This document shows positions 36,685 to 46,407 of a DNA stretch of 64,000 bases, one piece after another. The stretch covers positions 1 to 64,000 of the forward strand of contig CAKZMM010000035.1 in the NCBI GenBank assembly GCA_937128505.1, in the 5' to 3' direction. The translations under genes were made by a program, and so were the position numbers. The notes under the pieces are model-generated. The model was not told where the DNA came from. It did not search any database and saw only the letters and a list, made by a program, of their open reading frames with translations. Each line of letters opens with the position of its first letter. Positions within the stretch are counted from its first letter, which is position 1. This DNA comes from an uncultured Thermogutta sp. GTDB lineage: Bacteria > Planctomycetota > Planctomycetia > Pirellulales > Thermoguttaceae.

Positions 36685-37794
36685 ATGGTTATCGGCGTAC
36701 CGAAGGAGATCAAAGAGGGAGAACACCGGGTGGCATTGCTGCCCGAAGGGGTGGAAACCCTGTTGCGCATGGGACACCGTGTGGTCGTGCAGCAAGAGGC
36801 AGGATCGGGGGCCGGGTTCTCCGACAATCACTATCGCCAAGCAGGAGCCTCCTTGGTTTCGACGGCCGCAGAGGTTTTTGCCGAGGCTGATCTTATTGTC
36901 AAGGTTAAAGAGCCCCAACCGGAGGAAATCCAGCACTTACGCCCCGGACACATCCTGTTTACATTTCTGCATTTGGCGGCGGATCGTGCTTTGACGGAAG
37001 GACTGCTGCGGTCTGGCGTTATCGCCCTGGCGTACGAAACATTGAGCGAAAACGACGGCCGGTTGCCGCTTCTGATTCCTATGAGCGATATTGCCGGCCG
37101 TTTGAGCGTGCAGCAAGGGGCTCGCTTCTTGGAGACTTCATCAGGAGGCCGCGGTATACTGCTCGGAGGGACTCCGGGAGTAGAGCGGGGACGTGTGCTC
37201 GTCATTGGAGCTGGCACCGTGGGGACCAGTGCCGCGCGAGTGGCGGCAGCCTTAGGAGCGGAAGTCGTTCTGCTGGATATCGATCCGGCTCGGCTACGTT
37301 CAGCCGCCGAGCTCTTTCCGCCAAATGTCACTCCTCTATTCAGCACCCGACAAGCAATCCGGGAGCAACTTCGCCTTGCGGACCTGGTGATTGGGGCTGT
37401 TTTGATTCCGGCAGCCAGAGCGCCTCAGGTGATTGAGCGAGAAGACCTGGCCCTAATGAAACCGGGTGCCGTGATTGTGGATGTGGCGATCGATCAGGGG
37501 GGGTGTGTGGCCACAAGTCGTCCTACGACCCACCTGCAACCGACCTATGTCGTCGATGGCATCATTCATTATTGTGTGACGAATATGCCAGGGGCGGTGG
37601 CGCGAACAAGCAGTTTGGCACTCGCTCAAGTGACTTTTCCTTGGATTGCCCGATTGGTCTCGCTGGGATTGGAGCGCTCTACGCAGGAATTTACACCGCT
37701 GGCCCGAGCCGTTAACATTTACCTCGGAGAGCTGACCTGCCGGCCGGTTGCTGATTACTTCGGACTGCCTTATAGTAATCGCTTCGGGAAGTGA
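36685..37794 (+). CDS. ald: alanine dehydrogenase
   Basis: The enzyme interconverts L-alanine with pyruvate and ammonia using NAD in the cytoplasm. The 369-residue protein matches full length, with the substrate residues R15, K75 and H96, the NAD-binding GAGTVG (175-180) and D270 (VDVAIDQGG), in the same positions as in characterised enzymes. The start MVIGVPKEIKEGEHRVAL is the standard N-terminus, with GGAGG 7 bases upstream. It may contribute to nitrogen metabolism together with GltBD, but it is not in their operon. The purE-mtnA pair follows on the same strand after 123 bases. Confidence 0.97.
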   Translation: MVIGVPKEIKEGEHRVALLPEGVETLLRMGHRVVVQQEAGSGAGFSDNHYRQAGASLVSTAAEVFAEADLIVKVKEPQPEEIQHLRPGHILFTFLHLAADRALTEGLLRSGVIALAYETLSENDGRLPLLIPMSDIAGRLSVQQGARFLETSSGGRGILLGGTPGVERGRVLVIGAGTVGTSAARVAAALGAEVVLLDIDPARLRSAAELFPPNVTPLFSTRQAIREQLRLADLVIGAVLIPAARAPQVIEREDLALMKPGAVIVDVAIDQGGCVATSRPTTHLQPTYVVDGIIHYCVTNMPGAVARTSSLALAQVTFPWIARLVSLGLERSTQEFTPLARAVNIYLGELTCRPVADYFGLPYSNRFGK

Positions 37795-37917
37795 GGAAGT
37801 AGCTCTCAGGAAGACGGTAATTGTGGGTTAAACGATGGGCGATTTCTTCTTGTGTCGTTCACTGTTTTGTGCGGAAGCTTTGTAACCTCGGTCGTTTGGG
37901 AAAAGGGCAAAGAAAAA

Positions 37918-38433
37918 ATGTCAGAGCCGGTACCGTTGGTAGCAATCTTGCTGGGCAGCGATAGCGATTGGCCGAAGATACGCCCAGCGGCTGAGGCGTT
38001 AGAGGAATTGCAAGTTAGTTATCAAGTTCGGGTAATGAGTGCGCACCGCTCGCCAGAAGTGGTCCGGGAGTTCGTAACGGGGGCTGCGGAGCGCGGAATT
38101 AAGGTTATTTTGGCCGCTGCCGGCGGTGCGGCTCATTTGGCTGGCGTCGTAGCGGCGCACACCACCTTGCCGGTGATCGGAATCCCGGTTCCGACGGAGC
38201 TAGCTGGCGGCTTAGACTCGCTTTTGTCCATGGTGCAAATGCCCGGGGATGTGCCGGTCGCAACCGTTGGTGTGGGAAGTGGCGGCGCACGAAATGCAGG
38301 AATTCTAGCTGCTCAGATTCTTGCGCTGAGCGATTCGGCTTTGCGTGAACGATTAGTCACTTTCAAGCGAAAGTTAGTCGAAAAGGTGTTAGCGAAGGAT
38401 TCCGCACTTCAGTCGCAATTGAAAAAATCATAA
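37918..38433 (+). CDS. purE: N5-carboxyaminoimidazole ribonucleotide mutase
   Basis: PurE converts N5-CAIR to CAIR in purine biosynthesis. The 171-residue protein has the family landmarks GSDSDWPKI near the N-terminus, SAHRSPE with H43, and GGAAHLAGV and GIPVPTELAGGLDSLLSMVQMP. The ATG at 37918 follows AAGGG; an upstream in-frame start would add 22 unconserved residues. The gene for its partner PurK (N5-CAIR synthetase) is not nearby, so it must be elsewhere if this is a class I enzyme. The mtnA gene begins 20 bases after the stop, so the two are likely cotranscribed. Confidence 0.96.
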   Translation: MSEPVPLVAILLGSDSDWPKIRPAAEALEELQVSYQVRVMSAHRSPEVVREFVTGAAERGIKVILAAAGGAAHLAGVVAAHTTLPVIGIPVPTELAGGLDSLLSMVQMPGDVPVATVGVGSGGARNAGILAAQILALSDSALRERLVTFKRKLVEKVLAKDSALQSQLKKS

Positions 38434-38453
38434 CCGAGGCGATCATCCCCCCA

Positions 38454-39530
38454 ATGAGTTTCGAGCCAACCCCGGAACCTTGGCCAGTCGAGAACATCCG
38501 ATGGGTGGGTGGATGTGATGGGTGGTTGCGGCTACTGGATCAATCCCAGTTGCCAGGGCGCGAAGTTTACATCGAATGTAGAGAAATTCACACCTTATGG
38601 GAAGCGATTCGTGCGCTTCGTGTGCGGGGCGCACCGGCAATAGGAATCGCGGCGGCATATGGGGTATGTCTGGGATTACAAGGTTCGTTCAGCAGTCGAC
38701 AGGAAATTGAAACTCGGTTGTCGGAAACCATTCAGTATTTGGCTTCGGCCCGTCCCACCGCCGTGAACCTATTTTGGGCTTTGGAGCGGATGCGGCGTCG
38801 GGCAAGCTGTTTTCCGGAGGCTGCCCCAGAAGAACTGCGGCAACTGCTTTTAGAGGAGGCCCTGGCGATCCATGCCGAAGATCGCTTGATGTGTCAAGCG
38901 ATAGGCAGTCATGGTGTATCCCTTGTACCCCACGGCGCAGGCATACTCACTCATTGCAACACGGGTGCCTTGGCAACTGGGGGGTTAGGGACGGCTTTGG
39001 GCGTCATCTACACGGCTTTCTCGCAAGGGAAAAAAGTTCACGTTTATGTCGACGAAACGCGCCCTTTGCTGCAAGGTGCTCGACTGACCGCATGGGAATT
39101 AGGTCGTTGGGGGGTACCGCACACTCTAATCTGCGACTCAACAGCAGCGGTCCTGATGAAGCACGGCCGAATTCAGCTTGTAATCACCGGGGCGGACAGA
39201 ATTGCCGCCAACGGGGACACTGCCAACAAAATCGGCACCTACAGTCTTGCAGTTTTAGCTCGAGCTCACCAAATACCGTTTTACGTGGCAGCCCCGAGCA
39301 CGACCTTCGATCTTTCGCTTTCGAGCGGTAGCGAAACCCCCGTCGAGGAAAGGGATCCTGCCGAGGTAGTCCACATCATGGGTCAAGGGATAGCTCCCGA
39401 GGGAGTGCGCGTGTTTAACCCCGCTTTCGACATCACGCCGGCAGAGTTGATTTCCGCCATCATATGCGAGGCGGGGATCATTCAACCGGTAAACTCGGAA
39501 ACGATAGCCCACGTGATTCAGGGCGAATAG
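38454..39530 (+). CDS. mtnA: S-methyl-5-thioribose-1-phosphate isomerase
   Basis: MtnA isomerises methylthioribose 1-phosphate to the ribulose form in methionine salvage. The 358-residue protein belongs to the eIF-2B-like family and has the RGAPAIGIAAAYG segment, the catalytic cysteine C168 (THCNTGALATGG) and the acid D248 (ITGADRIAANGDTANKIG). Length and landmarks match the family. Such proteins are close to ribose-1,5-bisphosphate isomerases, but the Cys/Asp pair with this spacing supports MtnA. It follows purE with a 20-base gap on the same strand. No other methionine-salvage gene is in the window. Confidence 0.94.
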   Translation: MSFEPTPEPWPVENIRWVGGCDGWLRLLDQSQLPGREVYIECREIHTLWEAIRALRVRGAPAIGIAAAYGVCLGLQGSFSSRQEIETRLSETIQYLASARPTAVNLFWALERMRRRASCFPEAAPEELRQLLLEEALAIHAEDRLMCQAIGSHGVSLVPHGAGILTHCNTGALATGGLGTALGVIYTAFSQGKKVHVYVDETRPLLQGARLTAWELGRWGVPHTLICDSTAAVLMKHGRIQLVITGADRIAANGDTANKIGTYSLAVLARAHQIPFYVAAPSTTFDLSLSSGSETPVEERDPAEVVHIMGQGIAPEGVRVFNPAFDITPAELISAIICEAGIIQPVNSETIAHVIQGE

Positions 39531-39927
39531 TTGTCCCCTCGTAAGCCTTGCTTATAGCCCGAGCGTCACGTGTCTCTTGTTCGTGCGTGGGGCTTTCCCC
39601 TCGAAAGCCTCGCTGGTCGGCCGTAGCAAAGACGCTGACACTCCGGTGAATTGAGGAGCGTGATGTGAGATGACGGCAGGGGGGAAAACTTTTTGCTATG
39701 TTAACGGTGGGAGACCTCGGGCACTTCTATAGCGAGCAGAGAATGATAGCTTCTAACAACGGCGGCAAGCATTGGCCGTTCCGCGCTGGGAAGCGTTAAT
39801 GCCGGGGGCTATATCGAGCGCGATAGCCCATCTTATTTTCTCCTCTTATTTTCTCCGAATCCGGGCAGATCATTCCCGGGCTGAAAGGTTGTTGGTATTT
39901 CAGCAACGTGGTACCACCTTCACACTG
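39531..39927. other. gap between convergent mtnA and DUF2520 genes
   Basis: No gene is seen. TCTTATTTTCTCC is duplicated in tandem at 39831-39856. No clear terminator was found for either gene. Confidence 0.4.
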
Positions 39928-40866
39928 TCAGGGCTGCTCAAGGAGTGTCATGATTTTTTCGAGAGTTTCTCGGGGGGCTCTGCCTTGCTGTTGCGCAAGC
40001 TGGACCGCGATCTTACCCGCGGCTTGATAAAGAGGAATGATCTCAGGCACCTTCTCGCCGATGGCTTTCAAGTGAAGTGTGACAAGCCGCGTGTCTCCCC
40101 TGGCAATGGGACCGGTGAGGGCGGCAACCGTTCCTAAACGGAAGACGTTCTCTAAAGTTTCACGGATCAGCGGCTGCGTGATGATCATCGCGTGGTGCCG
40201 GGGCAAACCGGCAGCTTCTAAACAGCGGAGGCCTGCCTCTAAAAGTGCCGTCAAGTAATTGCAGACTACGACTAACCCCGCATGGTAAAGCGACTTTTGT
40301 TGGGGGGATAGCTCAAGCACTTTGCACCCGGAAGCTTGACCCAAAAGACCCAAAAGTTCGCAAGCTTTAGGTTCGCCTTCTACGGTGCAAAACGAGCCTT
40401 GCAGTGAGCGAGCGGCCTGTTCGGGGTCTGCAAAACTGCGAATCGGGTGAAAACTAGCCACGAAGGCCCCGCAAGACCGTGCGGCTGCGAGTTCCTCGGA
40501 ACTTAAGGCCCCACTTAAATGAAACACACTCATGCCGGGCCGTAATCCACCCTCTTGGGCAGCTTGGGCACACGCGGCGGCAATCTGGTCGTCTGGTGTG
40601 CCGATCAACAGGAGCTCTGCCTCCGGCAAGTCCCGTAACCGGCTGACCGGCGATCCTTGCCCGATAAACTCAGCAGCTTCTCTGGCACTGGAAATGGAGC
40701 GGTTTAAAATACCGCCAATTTCGATGTGGCCTGAGATTCTCCAAACCCGGGCCAAAGTTCGGGCTGCCTTACCGCAACCCAAAATATTCATTCGCTTGGG
40801 CCACCCTACACCGGCGTTTAGCTCGGCCGCCGCGGGTGCATTCGCGTCGTTCTCTTTAGCCCACAT
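39928..40866 (-). CDS. Rossmann-like and DUF2520 domain protein
   Basis: This 312-residue protein has an N-terminal NAD(P)-binding Rossmann domain (MNILGCGKAARTLARVW) similar to the one in pyrroline-5-carboxylate reductase and prephenate dehydrogenase, followed by ELLLIGTPDDQIAAAC, VFHLSGALSSEELAAARSCGA, SFHPIRSFADPE, and the DUF2520 helical domain (LSPQQKSLYHAGLVVVCNYLTALLEA). Proteins with this architecture are widespread but their reaction is uncharacterised. The GCGKAA glycine pattern (G-x-G-x-x-A) is intact, so a dehydrogenase or reductase is inferred. Two starts are possible: ATG at 40866 with AGG upstream, or ATG at 40791, which begins right at the Rossmann strand. It is alone on the minus strand. 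Confidence 0.88.
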   Translation of the reverse strand: MWAKENDANAPAAAELNAGVGWPKRMNILGCGKAARTLARVWRISGHIEIGGILNRSISSAREAAEFIGQGSPVSRLRDLPEAELLLIGTPDDQIAAACAQAAQEGGLRPGMSVFHLSGALSSEELAAARSCGAFVASFHPIRSFADPEQAARSLQGSFCTVEGEPKACELLGLLGQASGCKVLELSPQQKSLYHAGLVVVCNYLTALLEAGLRCLEAAGLPRHHAMIITQPLIRETLENVFRLGTVAALTGPIARGDTRLVTLHLKAIGEKVPEIIPLYQAAGKIAVQLAQQQGRAPRETLEKIMTLLEQP

Positions 40867-41375
40867 GGTCGCTGCCTAAGAGCCATCACTTTTGGGTCGC
40901 TCACTAACACGTGGCTAAAAATCAACTATATTCCCTTAAGAAAGCAGCTTTAGGTTTTCCAAGGTGGAAAAGTCTGTCGTTCGTATTCCAGGAGGTATTG
41001 CACGATTTTCTAAAGGCTGTAAGAAACGTGAAAACAGTTTCGCCCTGCAAGGTCCGAACCGCGAGGACAGGGTTGACTCGATTCATCCGATTCTAAAAAT
41101 GTCTTCGAGGTTCGCCAATGGTGGTGGGGATGGGGTGCCCCTTTCGGGATTCCGCTTTGCGGCCGGCATGCGTCGACTTATGAGGGGGTTGGGGGAGGGT
41201 TTTCACCGGATAACTTTCGTGCTTGTGTCTCATGGGAAGGTTATTTTGGTTTATTGGACGGCAAACTTATCGAAGTTTTGTGTACTATCGAAGTTTTGTG
41301 TACTAAGGTCCCTCAACCAAGTCGGAGTGGCTTGCGAAAATTCTGAGCCAGCAGAAAAGTTTTGAGGACCACGAA
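40867..41375. other. mgtE: divergent gap before mgtE
   Basis: No gene is seen. I looked for a magnesium-sensing M-box leader of mgtE but found no convincing match. An 18-base tandem doublet lies at 41268-41303. Confidence 0.45.
41268..41303. repeat. perfect 18-base tandem doublet before mgtE
   Basis: TATCGAAGTTTTGTGTAC occurs twice without a gap (41268-41285 and 41286-41303), 72 bases before the mgtE start codon, so it could fall in the promoter or leader. Confidence 0.95.
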
Positions 41376-42749
41376 ATGGTGATCAACACGCTCTATCTGC
41401 CCGAACTTCGCGAAATGCTTGCCTTGCGCGATGTCGAGGGCTTACGGGAGTTTTGTACGGCAATTCACCCAGCTCGGGTCGCCGAGTTCATGGAAGGACT
41501 GACTCCCGAGGAGGCCTGGGAGGTTTTGCAGTATGCCGAATCGCCTCTGCGGGAGGAAATATTTGGTTATTTCGACCGGGAGAAACAGCAGGCGATTGTT
41601 GGCCGATTGAGTCCGGAGGAAGCGGGTAAGTTGATCACCAATTTGCCCCCGGATGATCGGGTGGATTTGCTCAAGACGATGGATGTCGAGCTGGTCGGCC
41701 AGCTTTTGACGGAGGTTCCCCTCGAAGATCGCCGGGATATCTTGCGGCTGACTGCTTATCCCGAGAATACGGCGGGGGCCGTGATGACGACGGCCTTCGC
41801 CAAGGTGCCCGGAGATATGACGGTCCGGGCAGCCCTGGAGGAGTTAGCCCGGCAGGCAGCCGAGTTGGAGACGATTTACTACGTCTATGTCGTCGATGAG
41901 CAACAGCACTTGCAAGGAGTCGTTTCGGCCCGGAGGCTGCTTTCAGCCATGGGCCGGCCGGATACCCCGATCCGCGATTTGGCTGAAGAGGCACTGATTA
42001 CCGCCTATGTGCTGGAGGACCAAGAGGAGGTGGCCCGGAAAGTCGCTCGCTTCGACCTTTTGGCCATTCCTGTGGTGGATGAGGAAAACCGAATCCTGGG
42101 TATTATAACCCACGACGACATCATTGACGTAGTCGTGGCCGAAGCTACAGAAGATGCCCACCGCATGGGTGGTATCACCCCACTGATAGAGAATGTGCTA
42201 GAAGCTCCTTTCTATACAATCTGGAGGAAACGCGCAATCTGGCTTTCGGCATTGTTCGGGGCAGAACTTCTGACCTTTACCGCCTTAGCGAGTTTCGAGG
42301 AAGCGATCGCGGCCGTGATCGCCCTGAGTCTTTTTGTGCCACTGGTGATCTCCACAGGCGGAAATTCTGGCTCGCAGGCAGCCACTTTGATGACTCGAGC
42401 CTTGGCACTTCGACAAGTGACCCCCCGGGAGTGGTGGAAGGTGCTACGGCATGAGCTTGTCATGGGTTTGGCCTTGGGGGTGACCCTGGGGGCGATCGCC
42501 TTTGTGCGAGCCATGCTGACGCCGCAATCGGTACTCGGGAATGCCGATCGCTTGGTTTTGGCGTTAGTCATCTCTCAGGCAGTGGCCGCGGTTTGTCTTT
42601 GGGGAAGCTTGATCGGTGCACTGCTTCCGCTGGGCTTTCGGGCCCTGGGCCTGGACCCCGGGTTCGCTTCTAGCCCCTTTGTCGCCACCTTCGTCGACGT
42701 AACAGGCATCGTCATTTACTTTACCATTGCCGAGCTGTGGCTTTTCTAG
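41376..42749 (+). CDS. mgtE: magnesium transporter MgtE
   Basis: MgtE is a dimeric inner-membrane Mg2+ channel gated by cytoplasmic Mg2+ sensing. The 457-residue protein has the N-terminal superhelical domain (about 20-130, with EEAGKLITNLPPDDRVDLL), two CBS domains (about 135-255, TAGAVMTTAF and IPVVDEENRILGIITHDDIIDVV) and a C-terminal membrane domain of about five helices, including the family's VPLVISTGGNSGSQAATLMTRALAL. The start ATG has GAGG upstream. The bioA gene begins 30 bases after its stop on the same strand. Some family members prefer Co2+ or Ca2+, but Mg2+ is the expected ion. Confidence 0.97.
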   Translation: MVINTLYLPELREMLALRDVEGLREFCTAIHPARVAEFMEGLTPEEAWEVLQYAESPLREEIFGYFDREKQQAIVGRLSPEEAGKLITNLPPDDRVDLLKTMDVELVGQLLTEVPLEDRRDILRLTAYPENTAGAVMTTAFAKVPGDMTVRAALEELARQAAELETIYYVYVVDEQQHLQGVVSARRLLSAMGRPDTPIRDLAEEALITAYVLEDQEEVARKVARFDLLAIPVVDEENRILGIITHDDIIDVVVAEATEDAHRMGGITPLIENVLEAPFYTIWRKRAIWLSALFGAELLTFTALASFEEAIAAVIALSLFVPLVISTGGNSGSQAATLMTRALALRQVTPREWWKVLRHELVMGLALGVTLGAIAFVRAMLTPQSVLGNADRLVLALVISQAVAAVCLWGSLIGALLPLGFRALGLDPGFASSPFVATFVDVTGIVIYFTIAELWLF

Positions 42750-42779
42750 CGTATTTGGGCTCTAACGGTGCTCAAACCC

Positions 42780-44162
42780 ATGAAGGAACGTTCATACAGT
42801 ATTGGCGGCTATTCGGCAAATGTGGCCGATTTGCTTCGTTGGGATCGCCTCCATTATTGGCATCCATTTACTCAAATGGCTGAGTATGAGCCATTGATCT
42901 TCGAGCGTGCAGAAGGATGCGAGTTGATCGATATCGAGGGCCGCCGATATATCGACGGTGTCAGTAGCTTGTGGTGCAATATTCATGGCCACCGGCACCC
43001 GCGAATTGACGCCGCCATCGCCGAGCAACTTGAGCGGGTAGCGCATGTGACGGCTTTGGGGGCTTCGAATCCTACGACCATCGTTTTGGCCAAAAAATTG
43101 GTGGATCTGGCCCCTACCGGGCTAGAGCATGTTTTCTTCTCAGACGACGGTGCTACGGCGGTAGAAGTCGCCCTAAAAATGGCGTTTCAATATTGGCGAC
43201 AGTCTTCGCCGCCAAGACCTGAAAAAACTCTCTATGTTGCCTTTGCAGAAGCATATCACGGGGACACCCTGGGCGCGGTGAGCGTAGGGGGGGTTGAGCG
43301 ATTTCACGGGATGTTCCGGCCGCTACTGTTTGAGTGTCGGCGGCTTCCTACGCCGGATAGCTACCGCACTCCTTCCGGGGTTCGGGGGGAGGAGGTATGC
43401 CAATTTTATTTAGATCAATTGGAGGCCGTGCTTCGAGCGGAGCACTTGCGGATTGCCGCTGTGGTGATTGAACCGCTCATCCAAGCGGCGGCGGGGATGA
43501 TCTTTCACCCCCCGGGGTTTTTGAGGGGAGTGCGCGAATTGACCCGACGGTATGACGTTTTTCTCATTGCCGACGAGGTGGCTGTGGGAATGGGGCGAAC
43601 CGGTCGCCTCTTCGCGTGTGAACACGAGGGAGTTGTCCCCGATTTTCTGTGCCTTGCCAAGGGGCTTACCGGCGGTTATTTGCCGCTGGCGGCCACGCTG
43701 ACCACCGCTCGAGTTTGGCAGGCTTTTCTTGGTACCTACGCGGCGGGAAAAACGTTCTTTCATGGACATACGTACACGGGAAATCCTCTGGGAGCGGCTG
43801 CTGCTTTAGCGACCCTCAGGGTCTTTGAGGAAGAAAAGACCCTGGATCGACTGCCGGCAAAGGCTGCTCGATTGGCCGCGCATCTGGAACGTATCCGCCA
43901 GTTACCTCATGTAGGTGATGTACGGCAAAAAGGATTGATTGCGGCGGTGGAGCTTGTGCGCGATCCCGAAACGAAAGAACCCTATCCCTGGGAAGAAAAG
44001 CGGGGCTTTTTGGCTTGTCGCCGCGCGCGGGACTTCGGCGTTTGGTTGCGACCGCTGGGGAATGTGATCGTGATCATGCCCCCACTGAGCATTGAACTGG
44101 ACCAGATCGACCAAATCGGCAAGGCGGTGGAGGAGGGGGTTCGCTTCGCGACGAGTTGGTAA
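42780..44162 (+). CDS. bioA: adenosylmethionine-8-amino-7-oxononanoate aminotransferase
   Basis: BioA makes 7,8-diaminononanoate in biotin synthesis, with S-adenosylmethionine as the amino donor. The 460-residue protein is a class III aminotransferase with the BioA markers YWHPFTQM near the N-terminus and VSSLWCNIHGHRHP. It also has FSDDGATAVEVALKMA, YHGDTLGAVSVGG, the PLP aspartate in LIADEVAVGMGRTG, the PLP lysine in CLAKGLTGGYLPLAAT, and HTYTGNPLGAAAA. The start is ambiguous (GTG 42768 or ATG 42780). It sits after mgtE with a 30-base gap, but bioB, bioD and bioF are not in the window, so the biotin pathway is dispersed. Confidence 0.95.
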   Translation: MKERSYSIGGYSANVADLLRWDRLHYWHPFTQMAEYEPLIFERAEGCELIDIEGRRYIDGVSSLWCNIHGHRHPRIDAAIAEQLERVAHVTALGASNPTTIVLAKKLVDLAPTGLEHVFFSDDGATAVEVALKMAFQYWRQSSPPRPEKTLYVAFAEAYHGDTLGAVSVGGVERFHGMFRPLLFECRRLPTPDSYRTPSGVRGEEVCQFYLDQLEAVLRAEHLRIAAVVIEPLIQAAAGMIFHPPGFLRGVRELTRRYDVFLIADEVAVGMGRTGRLFACEHEGVVPDFLCLAKGLTGGYLPLAATLTTARVWQAFLGTYAAGKTFFHGHTYTGNPLGAAAALATLRVFEEEKTLDRLPAKAARLAAHLERIRQLPHVGDVRQKGLIAAVELVRDPETKEPYPWEEKRGFLACRRARDFGVWLRPLGNVIVIMPPLSIELDQIDQIGKAVEEGVRFATSW

Positions 44163-44895
44163 CGTCGTCGAAATCCCGCCTGCACTTGACGTAGCGATCC
44201 ACCGGGAAGTGTCCTTCGCTATTTGCTGGTGATGTTCGCCTCAAACCGCAAGCGGAATCACCGTTGTCTCGGCTTAAGGTCTTGCAGGACAACGAGTTAT
44301 CTGTGATCCGAAAAGTTGCAGCGTCGCTTTGTTCGCCGAGCCCTGCAAGAGCCGTTTTCCCGGTCTTTTCGCTTGTTCTTGCCGGTGCCGTTTGCAGTTT
44401 GAGGTTCTCCGAACATTCGCAGAGGAGCGCACCACCTGACAAGTCTTACACCGAAATTGAGGGTGCTCGGGAATTTTCAGAGGATGTGGGGATCCAGCTC
44501 ACTCGTGGGCTCCGTTCTGTTGAGGACGGCGATTAGCCCATCAAGGATTTTGGGCTTTCTTTTCGGTCCGATACGTGGGAGTTTTTTCCGGTCCGATACA
44601 TGGGGATTGGCCTTTCGGAGCTTGAAAAAAAATTTGGAAAACAAATCGTCACTAGTTTTATCAAGCTTCGAAAGGTTTTTGCTAAAAAGTTTTCTACATT
44701 TACCTATGAAATGTTTATTTATTTACCTATGAAATATGAAATATAGCCCTGTCCCAATATTGAACTCACCTCAATTCAGCTCCCGGACACCCACACATAA
44801 ATCCTCTAACGCACCTAAATCCTCGAAACGAACTCACAAGTCAATTCTGTCATTAAGCTTGCACTGCAGTTCTAGAAGCAAAAATCGCATCAGTC
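44163..44895. other. gap between convergent bioA and gltD
   Basis: No gene is seen. GGTCCGATACRTGGG occurs twice about 26 bases apart (44562-44602), and TACCTATGAAAT at 44701 and 44724 (period 23). The right half is AT-rich. No clear terminator for bioA or gltD was found. Confidence 0.45.
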
Positions 44896-46407
44896 TCAGG
44901 AAATGGCAACACCTAGCGGCGATACTGCCATGGTGGGCCGGTGCGCGGACGCACCACCGTACGAATTCGACGGACGGGCCGCACCGTTTGCCAGAAAACG
45001 GTCGATAGCCTTCGCTGCTTGGCGACCCTCGAAAATCGCATGAACCACAAGCGAGGCACCGCGCCGACAATCGCCCGCCGCGAAGACGCCGGGGCGACTG
45101 GTCATCCAATTCTGCACGAACACATTGCCCCGAGGATCTAACTCTATGCCTAATTGGGTCAATAGCTCGTCGTGCACTACGTGGAGAAACCCCATGGCCA
45201 CGAGCACTAAGTCTGTCGGTAAAGTAAATTCTGTCCCCGGCACAGGTTTCATCTGCCAACCACTTTCGGTTTTCTCCCATTCCACCCGGCATGCGTGCAA
45301 TTGGCGAACGCAACCATCGGTGCCGCTTAAACCGGTGGTGAGTACCGACCAAAGGCGTTTGCATCCCTCCTCGTGAGAAGTTGAAGTGCGGAGGATTTTG
45401 GGCCACAACGGCCACGGCGTTTCAGGGTTATATGACTCCGGAGGCTGCGGGAGGATTTCAATCTGGGTGACCGACGCCGCTTGTTGCCGAACGGCGGTGC
45501 CCACACAGTCGCTCCCGGTGTCGCCACCGCCTATGACCACAACATGTTTGTCCCGGGCATCGATCAAAGGTCTCTTGACCAACTCCGGAAGATCGCCGGC
45601 AACACGCCGATTTTGCTGGGTCAAATACTCCATCGCGAAGTGGACGCCTTGCAGCTCGCTTCCTGGGACAGTCAATGGGCGCGGTTGCCCCGCCCCCATT
45701 GCCAGAAGCACGGCATCAAATCGTTCGAGGAGGTAGGAGCCGGATAAGTCGCGACCAACATACACATTCGGTTCAAACCGCACCCCCTCCGCGACCAATT
45801 GTTCCAGGCGGCGGTCAATGATTCGTTTTTCTAACTTGAAATCGGGGATCCCGTAGCGAAGAAGCCCCCCTAAGCGGTCGTCTTTCTCAAAGACCACCAC
45901 TTGATGTCCCAATCGGTTTAGCTGCTGAGCGGCCGCCAAGCCGGCAGGCCCAGAGCCGATAATCGCTACTTTCTTCCCGGTTCGCGATGCGGGGCGAAGT
46001 GGTCTGACCCAACCTTCGGCAAACGCACGCTCGATGATTTGTAGCTCGATGTGCTTGATATTGACCGGCTGGCTATTGATCGAAAGGGTGCATGCCGCCT
46101 CGCATGGAGCGGGACAAACCCGACCGGTAATTTCGGGAAAATTGTTCGTGGAATGAAGGTTTTCAATTGCCTCTTGCCATCGGCCGCGATAAGCCAGCTC
46201 ATTGAATTCGGGAATTCGGTTGAGCACGGGGCATCCACTCGCGTGACAAAACGGAATCCCGCAGTCCATGCATCGTGCTGCCTGCTGACGAAGTTGCTCC
46301 GGTGTGAGCATGAGATCGACCTCGCGCCAGTCGCCGATGCGCTCGACCACCGGCCGATGCGGAGTTTCCAATCTCTGATATTCGATAAAACCTGTTGGAT
46401 TACCCAC
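44896..46407 (-). CDS. gltD: glutamate synthase small subunit
   Basis: GltD is the FAD/NAD(P)H-oxidising subunit that passes electrons to GltB for glutamate synthesis from glutamine and 2-oxoglutarate. The 503-residue protein has the N-terminal cysteine clusters for two 4Fe-4S centres (CMDCGIPFC, GCPVLNRIPEF, CPAPCEAAC), then an FAD-binding GSGPAGLAAAQQLNRLGH, and a second nucleotide-binding fold with VVIGGGDTGSDCVGTA. The C-terminus GVFAAGDCRRGASLVVHAI is typical. It starts with a GTG preceded by GAGGAGG at six bases' spacing, and that start overlaps the gltB stop by 8 bases, indicating translational coupling. Confidence 0.97.
   Translation of the reverse strand: MGNPTGFIEYQRLETPHRPVVERIGDWREVDLMLTPEQLRQQAARCMDCGIPFCHASGCPVLNRIPEFNELAYRGRWQEAIENLHSTNNFPEITGRVCPAPCEAACTLSINSQPVNIKHIELQIIERAFAEGWVRPLRPASRTGKKVAIIGSGPAGLAAAQQLNRLGHQVVVFEKDDRLGGLLRYGIPDFKLEKRIIDRRLEQLVAEGVRFEPNVYVGRDLSGSYLLERFDAVLLAMGAGQPRPLTVPGSELQGVHFAMEYLTQQNRRVAGDLPELVKRPLIDARDKHVVVIGGGDTGSDCVGTAVRQQAASVTQIEILPQPPESYNPETPWPLWPKILRTSTSHEEGCKRLWSVLTTGLSGTDGCVRQLHACRVEWEKTESGWQMKPVPGTEFTLPTDLVLVAMGFLHVVHDELLTQLGIELDPRGNVFVQNWMTSRPGVFAAGDCRRGASLVVHAIFEGRQAAKAIDRFLANGAARPSNSYGGASAHRPTMAVSPLGVAIS

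Noticed and set aside
40867-41375. M-box magnesium riboswitch before mgtE
   Set aside because: I could not find the conserved core of the M-box; only the 18-base doublet stands out.
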